This document shows, piece after piece, positions 30,956-40,960 of a stretch of DNA of 64,000 nucleotides (positions within the stretch are counted from its first letter, which is position 1; every line of letters begins with the position of its first letter). The translations under genes were made by a program, and so were the position numbers. The stretch comes from Stemphylium vesicarium (Eukaryota > Ascomycota > Dothideomycetes > Pleosporales > Pleosporaceae). The stretch is taken from positions 110,190 through 174,189 of the forward strand of contig QXCR01000054.1 in assembly GCA_004380135.1 (NCBI GenBank), read 5' to 3'. The notes under the pieces are model-generated. The model saw only the letters and a program-made list of their open reading frames with translations, was not told the origin of the DNA and made no database searches.

Positions 30956-32721
30956 ATGACAGTCAGCACGAGCCTGATCCCGATCGACCCGAACGGCGAC
31001 AAATTGATCATCCTCAGGAATCCAAAATACGACCTTCCCAGATGGAAGGAAGAGCCGAAGGCTCGAGATTTTGAGCTGCCACAGAACACTGGTACCGACG
31101 AGGCCAACGCCGCTGCACAATACCAAGCATCAACGGTTACGATTACGATTACGACGACGATAACATTCATCACTCGCTGCTGCCTCCAGGGTCCAGTTGT
31201 CAACATATCCAATCTCGTACCAGAAGCACTGAACGCTATGGAACCGAAAATCCAGGAAGACATCGATCCAAATAGTGACATGCTTGTGATACTCACGAAC
31301 CCGAAAGTTTTCAAGCTACCCTGGAGATCACCTGAGGAGCCGCCAAGCGAGAACGAAATGGAAATCGAAGAAGACCCACGCAAGTTCAGGTTTTGTGTCT
31401 CTTCAAACCAGTTACGCATCACCTGAGCCTACTTCCGAGAGGTGTTCAACTCCGACTCTGAGCAGATAAAACCTGAACGCGAAGACGGTCTCTACCATGT
31501 TCAGGCGGAATATTGAAACCCCGAAGCTATGCAACAGCTACTCTGCCTTGCGCATCTCCGAACGGAGTATTTTAACATCTATGTCTTCCCGAAAGACCTT
31601 GTCGACGTCTGTATCTTGGCCGACTACTATCAGATGAACGACATGATGGATTAGATGGCACAAGTTTGGTGGAAAGACCTGGAAGCCATGTGAATGGAAG
31701 AATATGGCGACTATTACCGGGAAGAGCTGATCGATATGATGTTCCTGGCGAACCGCGATCGATTTCCGCCGACAGACGTTTTCAAACGCTCCAAAAGGGT
31801 TATTCTCGAGCAGTCTAGTGGAGCTCTGTTGCCCCCCAGTCATCTACCATACCCCTCCAAAATGGGAAATCTCTCTAGCTTCATCGTAATGCTTTATAGG
31901 CTGGGCGATCTAAGATGCGATGCCATAGAAATCCTGCTAAATGGGCTTGGGGAATTACGAGACACATTGTGCTTAGGCCAGTTAGACTGCTCAACAGGCG
32001 GATCGGATGCACTCTTGGGATGCCTGTTGAAGCTGCTACGACAGGAAGAGCTCGAATTTCTGATACAAACACCTGTCCAACGGCCGTAAGAGGATATCCA
32101 GTTTGAAGACCTTGCATCTCGGATTGAAAAAATGACCTCCCCTTCTTTCTACACCAAGTTGTTTGGTAAAAACTGCTCGCTCAAACGACACATCCAGCTA
32201 ATCGTCCAGAAGGCTCGGGAGTTCATTGATGAGAAAGTTGACCGTCCCTTGCTTGAGGATCACTCACAACGGTAGTCAGCGAACAGGGAGTGGCAAGCTT
32301 GGAAAGACAGGATCATTACTTAAGACTCACGATGATACTCACTATCAAGAACATCAACGGCGGAACGTCCGACCAGCTGTAGTGTCGAAGATGGTAGGTA
32401 TTATCCATGGCCTTTATTGGGCAAACCATCAACGGTTGAATGAATGATCCTATTCTAGTGACCGTCAAAAGTCTCTCGTGATTTATGTCACTTTCATCCA
32501 GTGTTGCTCTCGACAATTTGCCCCGGTAGTCCAGCATCTGGATGTCTCCAGAGCCCGCAGACCATCGAGCCACGGTGGAAATTGCGTTTTGACAAGCGCA
32601 GAGCGGTGAAGCCGTGGCGCTGATTATTGAGGTGTGCTGCGAGCATTGTGTGGAAAGGAACCTGAAGCGTAACCAGGTGGTTGTAGAGTCTCTGGAAGAT
32701 GGCAAGTTCACCATGACGTAA
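30956..32721 (+). pseudogene. BTB/POZ-domain gene relic with multiple in-frame stops
   Basis: One frame from the ATG at 30956 carries a diverged fungal BTB protein, broken by TGA 31424-31426, TGA 31514-31516, TAG 31652-31654, TGA 31691-31693 and TAA 32087-32089. Segments between stops match the BTB paralogue at 36437-37644 in order: FRFCVSSNQL (compare YHVSSRHL), YFREVFNSDSEQ, EDGLYHVQAEY (compare SDGLYHISASDWD), TEYFNIYVFPKDLVDVCILA and DYYQMNDMM (compare DYYQFGEAL), then MAQVWWKDLEAM. After 32090 the frame still reads protein-like (EDIQFEDLASRIEKMTSPSF) to TAG 32273-32275. A shifted frame gives CCEHCVERNLKRNQVVVESL ending at TAA 32721. The number of stops and the frame change make this a pseudogene. 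The N-terminus also contains a duplicated segment. It may still be transcribed, but it cannot make a full product. Confidence 0.8.
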
Positions 32722-32989
32722 ATGGCGCTAAAGCAGCCCCTGTCTCACAACTCAGCACGGCTGGCAAGTACAGCACCCAAAGGCATCGAACTCAAAGTCA
32801 AAGTCGGAAAATTGATAGAGGGTATGACACAAGCGCTGACTCGCAAAAAAACTCAAACAGAAAACCAAACTCCTCGCTTCACATCATCAAGGCAGCCGTC
32901 AAGTCGTAACGCGGCAAAGATGCAGCACGCAGAAAAACACCGACATGCTTTCTCGCACCTCCAAGAGCATGCGCGCTCATACGCAGCGC
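32722..32989. other. Short spacer between BTB relic and minus-strand gene
   Basis: Under 300 bases of credible non-coding sequence. The plus-strand frame beginning at 32722 overlaps the last exon of the minus-strand gene and is not credited. Confidence 0.4.
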
Positions 32990-33549
32990 TCAAACATGAT
33001 CGTGCCTTCCAAGCAACTTGCCCTTCTTACCCAAAGCCTTAGCCTCACCCTGCTTGATCTTCGCCAAGCGGGCCCTATTGACAATCATTAGCATCTGAAA
33101 CATCGCCGAACGGCAAGCAAAGGCACTAGAACTTACTCCTCAGCAGCCTCCCTCTCAAGTCTCGCAACATGCTCCCTCGCCTCCCGAACCGCACTCCTCG
33201 CAACCGCCAATGCGCGATCCGCCTCTCGTTCCGCCTGCTCCGCATTCGCCAGACTCTGCTTCGCATTCAGGATACTCGGGTCGCCGCTGACATTGTTCCT
33301 GCTGAAGAAACCAGACGTCCTACCACTGGGCGACGATGCGCTGGTCGAATGCGACGTCGTGGTGCCGGAGCGGCTAATAGAGCTGCTGTGCCGGTGGTGC
33401 GACGAGTGGTGTGTGGACGAGGCGTGGGAGGGGGTGACAGGCGAGGTGGAGCGGCGGCGCGAGAAGAGGGAGGACTTCTGTGAGGGCGTGTGGGTTGGGG
33501 CTGCGGCGGGTGGTGGGGAGGGTTCGCGTTTGGATCCGAATAAGGGCAT
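32990..33549 (-). CDS. Small Ser-rich protein with C-terminal coiled coil, two exons
   Basis: Exons 33549-33137 and 33074-32990 (minus strand) give 165 residues, with a 62-nt intron (GTAAGT donor, GATGCTAATG branch, CAATAG acceptor) and an exact phase. The N-terminal two thirds are basic, Ser/His/Pro-rich and probably disordered (MPLFGSKREPSPPP, SLFSRRRSTSPV). Residues about 92-150 form a helix rich in Ala, Glu and Arg (ILNAKQSLANAEQAEREADR, then VREAREHVARLEREAAEEAR), a likely coiled coil. The basic C-terminus KQGEAKALGKKGKLLGRH follows. No membrane or signal segment. Small proteins of this layout recur in Pleosporales as conserved hypotheticals, to my recollection; function unknown. An RNA- or DNA-binding tail is possible from charge alone. 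Confidence 0.85.
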
Positions 33550-34389
33550 TTTCGGTAGAAGTGTTGTTGGCTTGGATTTAGTATTGTATAGGTCTTGCTC
33601 GAAGCGTAGAAGGCAATGGATATGCTAGGACTAAAGATCTAGATGTGCAAGATATGTGGATATAGGAATTGACAGAAACCAAAATGAAATAAAAGAGGAG
33701 ACCTTGGGACATTTATGTGAAGGCGTTACATGTTATCCTTACCGCCCCGTCATCACTTCGTGGCTCATTCCCCCCGTCGTCGCGAAAGCAAGCTTGTTGC
33801 ACCACCGCCCCGACGCATCGTATGACGTCAATTTACCCCAATGCCGCTACGATCAGCGCATGCAGGGGTATCCTGCAACATCACAGAAAGCAGCCTCGTC
33901 GTCATCGCTCGTGCGCCCATCACTCAGTGTGAATTCAATCTTGAATTTCGCGGCCTGCAGCGATTTTGTATTCGATATAACAAGTATGGGGTGTTAGCGT
34001 GGTGTTAAGGGTTATTGTGGGTCGTGATTGCGCGTTCAGCGCCGGATAGTATGCCGGAGACCCTGTGTGTACCAGATTTCAGCAAGGACTAATGAGCTTG
34101 ATTGAACTACCAAGTCAAGGTTTTTGGCATGATTTGTGCCGCTGTAGCCGCTGCGACAAGACTGTTGTGTGCCTGAGGCTCGATTGACGTTGGGGATATG
34201 CGCTGTGGAGGCTGGACACACATTGCGCGACGACGCTAGCTATTGTATGTGCTTGGATAATGCTTTATTTCTTCTATCAAGGCTTCAGTAGCCAGACATC
34301 CAGATCATTGCGCTCACGCGCCGTGTATATGACATTTACGGGCTCCCAGACGCCTCCCAATGCACCGCTTATGTTGCAACAAAATCAGA
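33550..34389. other. Intergenic, no feature seen
   Basis: About 840 bases upstream of the small coiled-coil gene and downstream of the transporter stop, both on the minus strand. Short frames only. Confidence 0.45.
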
Positions 34390-36179
34390 TCAACCACATT
34401 TCGCATGTTCACTATGACCCATCATCGTTTTGCTCGTAGTCTTGATGATGCTAATGACCATGACAATGCACCCGAATGCCACGACGGCGCCAGCAAGATA
34501 TGTTGTAGCGCTTCTTTGCGACAGCTTGATGTAACAGAGAGGGGGAAGGATAAACGCCAGCGCGCAAGCAGATGTTGCGCCGAACAACTCGAACACTATG
34601 CCAATATCGCAGGTCAGGAGAGACAAGGTAAGAGCAGATGAGACAAGAGCAGTAGTGAAGATTAGATGGCGATTGGGGTTGTAGTGTTCATCGGGGAACC
34701 AGTAGTTCTCCATGACTTCGCGGCAAACAAAGGCTTCCAATGGGAGAGTGGTAAGCATGTTAAGGCCGAAAAACAGACGCGCTACGTTGACCATGAGGTT
34801 GTCATTGGGAAAGTTGTTGAGCACATTGCCGAGGGTCTTGTCGCCGAAGGTCAGGTAGCCGGTGAGAGCCATGACAAGACATGCGACAAGGGAGATGGCG
34901 GTGCTATAGTGTGTGACGCGTGAAAATCGGTCGATAGTAGGTTTGCGCAAGGAGCCGTAGATGAGGAGGCTGTTGTGGTGGCAGACGAATGCGAATGCTA
35001 TTACGCCGATGGCTTCGAAGATGCCGGGGCGTATGATCAGGGAGCCATCGAGCTGGCCCTTGGACTCGGGAGGTACGCGGAAGGATTGCGTGACGACGGT
35101 TATAATGATGACTGTCATACTGACTAACGCGAAGCCACTGGCTTTTGCAAGCTACAGAATGTTAGCACATAATCCACGGCGGCCTGCGGGGATCTTACCT
35201 TTGAGATGTCGCGGTAAAGAGACAAGGGGAAAGAAATGCCAAGAATGAGCAGGATCATGATAGCCCGCCTGTTGGTCAGTAGCCACAGGAAGGACATGTC
35301 TGCCAGGGAAGGGAATAGAGAATCCAAGACCCTTGGTATAGTGTCGCCGATAATGACGCAAAAGGCTACCATGCCACCAAAGGCGCTGTATGCTGTCAAT
35401 GCGTGTGCCTAGATCTTGTGGAGGGTACATACAAGAGCCATTGCGCCAAAGATATGGCTATAAGTCCCGACTTCCCAAAGCAATGTTGTACCGTCGCCTG
35501 GAACGAGTCGGTCCCGCTGAGCTTGGAATTTATTACGATCAGTCGTATCGTCCAGTCCACCACGATGGTGAGGCCGATCAGGAGAACGGTGCCTGTAACG
35601 AGGCCGGCGTTGCGGATAGCGTAGGGTTGGCCGATAATTCCAGCTCCTCTGTTCCATATTAGCCTCTATTCTCCCAGCGTCCGACCAGCCATCTCACATG
35701 ATGCTATTCGCCATGTTCATAAAGGCGCTTCGCATTCCGCTTCGTGGCCGCGCACTCTCCAAGTGGTCTTCCGGATTGAACGACTGCTCCGCAAGCGTGA
35801 CGCTTGGCGCTTCAATACCGGTAAGTAGAGGCAGCCGCTGCCTTCTCTCCTGGCCTTCGCTCCCTTGCATGTAGTCATCCTCGTCCAGCTCTAACCATTC
35901 AGCTGTATTGTTGCCGTCGCCATTCATGCTTCTTCTCGGCTCTTCGAAGCGCACCCGATTCGGAGTCCTCGGTGCGCCATCGGGGCGAGGTTGGGCGAAG
36001 GAGGATTGGCGCTTGAGGTTTCCATTGGGACGTGACCCTGGGGGCGCAGGAGACGCGGATGTGGTTCGTGATGATGAAGGCGATGGTGATAGGTGTCGCG
36101 GGCTCGCTTTGCGTTCGTGCTCTATTTCCGAGTCGCTGTCTGAAGGATGCCCATGCAGGAGCTTTTGGCTTTCGCTCAT
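34390..36179 (-). CDS. Amino acid/auxin permease family transporter, vacuolar Avt type, four exons
   Basis: Exons 36179-35698, 35648-35433, 35385-35199 and 35151-34390 (minus strand) give 548 residues with all phases consistent. Introns are 50, 47 and 47 nt. The first about 150 residues are a hydrophilic, Ser/Arg/Pro-rich, acidic cytosolic N-terminus. Then comes the family hallmark NMANSIIGAGIIGQPYAIRN at the first span, VVDWTIRLIVINSKLSG, and about ten further hydrophobic segments to the C-terminus. The long N-terminal tail and the GAGIIGQPYA motif fit the Avt2/SLC38-like branch of the AAAP family, in which yeast members move neutral amino acids across the vacuolar membrane using the proton gradient. 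Direction and substrate here are inferred from family. The splice at 35697 removes a misleading in-frame read-through. Confidence 0.92.
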
Positions 36180-36436
36180 CGTGGCATTGTCAAGATTTAG
36201 GGAGGTCTACGACTTGAGTGATCATCAACCTGTCATTCCCGACTTCTGACATCGGGCCCGGGAACTTTGGACCCCTGTTTCAGCACTAGTCGATATACAG
36301 ACTAGCGCCAACCGTTGCTTCCGATCAACCCTGAAGAAGTAGTCGATACGTGATACGAGCTACACCAATATACGCGGCGTATGAAACCACATTCTAATCA
36401 ACACGGCTGCCATATATGCATGTTCTTTCATTTGTG

Positions 36437-37644
36437 TTATGTCTGCGTTCTGAAAGTCTCTGCCAATTCAATCCACGGATGCTTAAGCCCAGTCAAGCCC
36501 AGCCCTTCGTTGGCGACGGAAACATCTGCAACTAATCGGGATGTTGCCGTCTGCAGGTTGCATGAGTGATAAGACCCGCCTCCATCGTATCTTGAGTAAC
36601 CTCTGGAATACCAATTTGGGGATCTTAGTTTCTTAAGCCCTTCACACAAATCGTCTATGTTTAAACCACGGAACGGAAGTTCAGGTCGGGGATCAAGTAG
36701 ACCTTTCTCGTTCATCTCTTTCGTCAAAGTCCCGAGTAGGAATGATCCACATTGGAAAGACAAGGAATTATCGGAAGTACAAACATAGGAAGTGTCGCGA
36801 TACATTTCGAGCAGTCTGTGTAAACTCGAAATGATGTTTTCGATGGTTTCGTATCGCTTCGATTCGATTTCATCTGTTGCCTGTCAAAACCTGTGCCGCC
36901 AAAGAAAGTCCATTGCATACCCAGAACGCGATGCGGTATCGGCAAGCCCAAAGAGTCTATACTTGTCTTGCTGTGCCTCGTCGCAACCATTGTGGCTTCT
37001 CTGAACTGCTCTTGAGCATCAAAAGTCCACGCGGCACAAATCCACAGCATCACTTCCCGACAAAACATCTTCGGTACTCCGGTTTCCCTCAGGTTCTCAA
37101 GCCATATATCTCTAAAGACATCAAGTGCTTCTCCGAATTGATAGTAGTCTTCTATCACCGCGATCTTGGTAAACATCTCCAACGTTATTGTTCGCGGGAC
37201 TTGTCTGTTGCGGCCGTGAATGACTTGCATAATGGTAAGGAAGGCTTCGGCATCCCAGTCGCTAGCACTGATATGATAGAGCCCGTCAGATTCGTTCCAG
37301 GTTGACTCCTGGAAGCCATCTCTTTCCAATGCGCGTTTGAACACAGGCGACCCGAGCATCAAATGTCGCGACGACACGTGGTAATGGACTTCGACTACCT
37401 CGGGCTCTACAGAGGCTATATGTCCATCTGACGGCACAAGATTGTCATTGAGGTCTTGCTCGGGCGGATTCACCGGAGGACTTTCTTCACTGCTCCCGAA
37501 ATCCGATGATTCTTCTGGGCTCTCTGGCGCCACATCTCCGTATTCTGCTGTACTCGATATCCAAGGTGCAAAATCTACACAGGCGTGTTTGAGGATGATG
37601 ACTGTGTCTGGATCTGGATCGACTTTGTACACGGTGGGCGCCAT
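36437..37644 (-). CDS. BTB/POZ-domain protein, two exons with an unusual short intron
   Basis: The first exon (37644-36928) encodes a short N-terminus, an acidic Pro-rich linker and a BTB fold: VVEVHYHVSSRHLMLGSPVF, DGLYHISASDWDAEAFLTIM and FTKIAVIEDYYQFGEALDVF. Homologous C-terminal sequence continues in another frame from about 36880 to the TAA at 36437: ATDEIESKRYETIENIISSL, HRLLEMYRD, LLGTLTKEMNEKGLLDPRPE and IRSP-type KLRSPNWYS. A 47-nt intron (36927-36881) with a non-consensus GTTCTG donor and GACAG acceptor restores phase and gives 386 residues. The better-looking GTATGC donor at 36920 does not keep the frame. Without splicing the frame stops at 36724. Fungal proteins of this type use BTB for dimerisation or Cul3 binding; roles are mostly unknown. 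A frameshift rather than an intron cannot be excluded. Confidence 0.75.
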
Positions 37645-39129
37645 CTTTCACTTGTTCGTGCACAACAATGATTGCGAGAAAGCTCTTTGCAGAACGGTAA
37701 AACAATTTGACCTAGGCCAAGGCGTGACGTCCTCTTATAACGAAGGGTAATTTTGCCCTATAGTCGCTTCAGGACTTTCGCAACCAAAAGCTGGCCGATC
37801 ATTCCCATTCAGTCAGCCGAATCTACAGAGTCGTGCAGCACTCTGTTCGCTGTCGGCACCCCCACAGCTACTACTGGAGCTTCATGTTACACAAGGCAAT
37901 CTAAATGCGCTCCAAACCGTTCATAATCGGCGTAGGATAATCCTTACGTGCACAGCGCCACGTGTCGCACCTTCATAGCGTGAGCTTCGCAGGATCACAA
38001 AGTATGCGGGTGGGAGCTTTTATAACAGCTGACTCGACACTGAAAAGAGGGGATAGTGGAATATGAGTGAAGATTTGGCTGCGAGTGTTCGAGTTGAGGT
38101 GGGGGTCGCCAAGAAGACGTCATTGGCAGCAGGAAGCATCTTTTGCGCTAATGCGGAAGCCACCCCGCAACACTCCAGACGCCCCTGTTTCCTGCATGAC
38201 CTGCCTTTGCATGTACACATCGAGAAAGCTCGCGCGTCTGGTACGAGAGATCTTTTGACGAACGATTCTAGCGCAGAATAATGTCAACAGAAGTGGCAGC
38301 CACGTTCTCATATCCCGCCTATCACAATCGCTCACATCATTCCGAATACCTCCAGGCTAATCTTTTAGCCCATGTTAGGACTAGTACTGCTCTCTAGCTG
38401 CAACCACAGGGTCCGATATATCTCCAAGTGTCGTGAGAAGCGTTGCTACTCCTTGTCCAAGAGTTTCCCCTCTTTCTCCCGCAGTCAGTTGAACTCCTTC
38501 ACAATCTGCCGCAAACTTCCCAAGACCTGCTTGGAGTAGAGTGTCTTTTTTTTAATCTCTCAAAACACTCACAGCGTTTCAAAATACCAAGTTCTGAATC
38601 AGAGTGCGCATAAGAGATGGGTTTCATACCAACTCGACCTCTTTGTGGTATTCACGGTGGTTGGTTGAGTCATCAGCGCAACAGGGCTTCGAGAATGTGC
38701 GAGAGCTGCGCGGAGGATGGCGACACATGTATGACTTGAGGCGCTCCTCAACTGGAATTCTTGAAGAATGATCCAGTACTCATGACGAGATTCTTCAAGC
38801 AGGGCCTGGTTCTCGTTTTGTCAGTCCCTTTTGGGTTTGCCGGCACGGCCCCATGAGAGCATTCCCGCAAGCAGCCTCCATTATCACGTAGTTATCTCAG
38901 GGAGGTCACAAGGCAAAAAGATTGATTCTACCGTCATTTGTTGTAGAGTGCGGGTAGTGAGCAAGCAGCCTAACTAGAAAGCATGTGACAACAGAGTGTC
39001 GTGAAAGAGGAATTCAGCAAGCGCACAAACGCTGTATAAATACATTCTTCACTCACCTTTTGCGGCAAGAGCAACACCATCCAGCCTATATATTCGATCT
39101 CCTTACTTGGCACCACCGAAATCAACAAG
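37645..39129. other. Gene-poor stretch, no feature seen
   Basis: About 1.5 kb between divergent starts at 37644 (minus) and 39130 (plus). Small overlapping frames near 38020-38335 on both strands lack domain character. Nothing repeated at this scale was noticed. Confidence 0.45.
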
Positions 39130-40265
39130 ATGGGCCGCGAAAAGCGCGAACCATACAAGTCGCCAGACTCCGTCACCGACGCCTTTCGCGACATCCCGCT
39201 CCACCAACTCGCCAATATACACAAGAAGAACACGGAGGAGAATCGACGGGCGCTCTTGAACTCGTCGGTACCGGAGGAGATGCCCATTCACACAGACTGG
39301 GTAAGTGTGCTCTTCTCCTTCACGCCACCTTAGCGTGAACACGCTGGCTAACTTCTTACGAACACAGACATCACAGCTCAAGAAGAAGCAGACCGGGGAG
39401 AAGATTGAGAAGAATATTGAGGATGCCCGTGATCTACAGCGCAAACGCGATCTTGTAGAAGTGCTGCGCATCATCACCACGCGTTTCCAAGGCGGCCCAG
39501 TTACACCTGAGGAGTACGAGTGGGCATTGGGTATTTGCAAGGAGGAGCAAGAGCTTGAAGACAAGGAGTTGGCTGAGGTGATGATCTCAATGAAGCCCGG
39601 CGAACAAGATGGTAAGATTGCCCATTCCAACGGCAGCTCAGACTCCAGTCGCGGTTCGTGAAGACGGAGTCGCATCCTAGACACAGTGCATGTACTGCTC
39701 TAGAAAAAAACAATTCATATTCCTTCTTCATCTATCCCAACCTGAACAGTGGTGAAGCAGCGTGGTGTCTAACAACCCAACTCTAGACTCAAACATAAAG
39801 GAACGGACTATCCGCCGCGCCATCTCCTCGCTAGAATATGACACCGCTCCCTTCACCCGTCCTCCCTGGCTCACCGGCCTCATTAAGCTCCTGCCGCATC
39901 CCGACCTCGCCGATCTGCAGGACCTCACTGTAGCCACACGTCTCTACACGGACGATCTCGAGCGCCTCATAGCTCTCCGTCGCCGTCGGACGCCGCCCGC
40001 TAATCAAGATCCTAGAGGCGATCGGACGTTCGAATACTACGGCAGGACGAAAGAGGTGTGGAAGCGGGAAGCAAGTACAAATAATAAAGCCAAGATGCTA
40101 GCTAGAGGAATATGGTCGTGGGTTGGAGATGGCGTGGTTATGGAGCGGGAGTTGCATGAGTATCCCGTCGGTCTTGACGGAGAGCCGTTGGGCTGGGGGA
40201 CCAGAGAGTTGGAGGAAGACGGAGAGAGGAGGTTAAAGGACATGAGGTTTCTAGAGAAGGATTAG
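39130..40265 (+). CDS. Unknown conserved-looking protein, three exons
   Basis: Exons 39130-39300, 39368-39611 and 39787-40265 give 297 residues. Introns have GTAAGT and GTAAGA donors; the second (175 nt) has a GTCTAAC branch site and CTCTAG acceptor, and phases agree (0, then 1). Without this second intron one would see two separate frames, the first ending at 39661 and the second lacking an ATG. The N-terminal half is charged and helical (LKKKQTGEKIEKNIEDARDL, then VLRIITTRFQGGPVTPEEYE), suggesting coiled coil. The C-terminal half has IRRAISSLEYDTAPFTRPPW, LIKLLPHPDLADLQDL and KMLARGIWSWVGDGVVMERE. No motif ties it to a known family. It looks soluble, with no signal or membrane segment. Confidence 0.75.
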
Positions 40266-40490
40266 ACCCTCTTTCTTTGTTTGTTATGCTACACCCCCAT
40301 CCATTATACAAGATCCACATTCTAAGAGCCAGACGGCTTTCAAATCAATTCGTTGTCCTAATCGACCTATCCTCAAACCCACTTCTTTGTTCCCCCGCAT
40401 CTCCGCTGCCGTCATCATCAATTAAACCAAAACATTCTAACGCCCCTCACGCACAACCTTCTTATAGCAAACCCACGCCGTCGCAGCAAT

Positions 40491-40960
40491 CTAGATACCC
40501 TTATGCACCTGCCGCCACGCCCATGTCACCACCGTACCGCCCTTGTAGTCTCCCGCCCCCTCTATCTCGTCGCCGCTCTCGCCATCTCCCTCCCTTGCAT
40601 GCGGCATCCGCGCCCAAATCCGATACGCAGCCTCGCTGCCCACACTGCGCGACTCCGCCGGCTCAGGCACCATGAAGTAGAACACGTCGCCGTAGGTTGG
40701 ATTGTGCACAGATCCGGCACCGTGGCGAACAGAGCATGGGCATCGGAGCGGCCTAGCGCCCCTGGATATCGCGTTCCTGGCAGCCCTGGTGGGATACCGG
40801 GGAAGCCTTGCTCGACGGCGCGCCAGGCTGCTTCTTGCAGCTCTTGGACTTGGGCGACTAAGGGTATGAGCGAGGCGGGGCCCGGCTAGAGGGTGTGGTG
40901 TTCGGAGTTGGTGTTGGGGACGTAGGTTACGTGGTAGGTGGTTTGGTCTTGGGAGGACAT
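40491..40960 (-). pseudogene. Disrupted small gene: internal TAG plus a frameshift
   Basis: On the minus strand ATG 40960 opens MSSQDQTTYHVTYVPNTNSE followed by HHTL and a TAG at 40888-40886. The same frame then continues as convincing protein (PGPASLIPLVAQVQELQEAA, WRAVEQGFPGIPPGLPGTRY, LGRSDAHALFATVPD) up to about 40714, where the reading must move by one base to continue as SVHNPTYGDVFYFMVPEPAE and VTWAWRQVHKGI with a stop at 40493-40491. The internal TAG is one C-to-T change from CAG. No intron could cover the frame change because the coding sequence is continuous across it. It is either a recent pseudogene or carries sequence errors. The family is not recognised. Length of the intact form would be about 155 residues. 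Confidence 0.65.
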
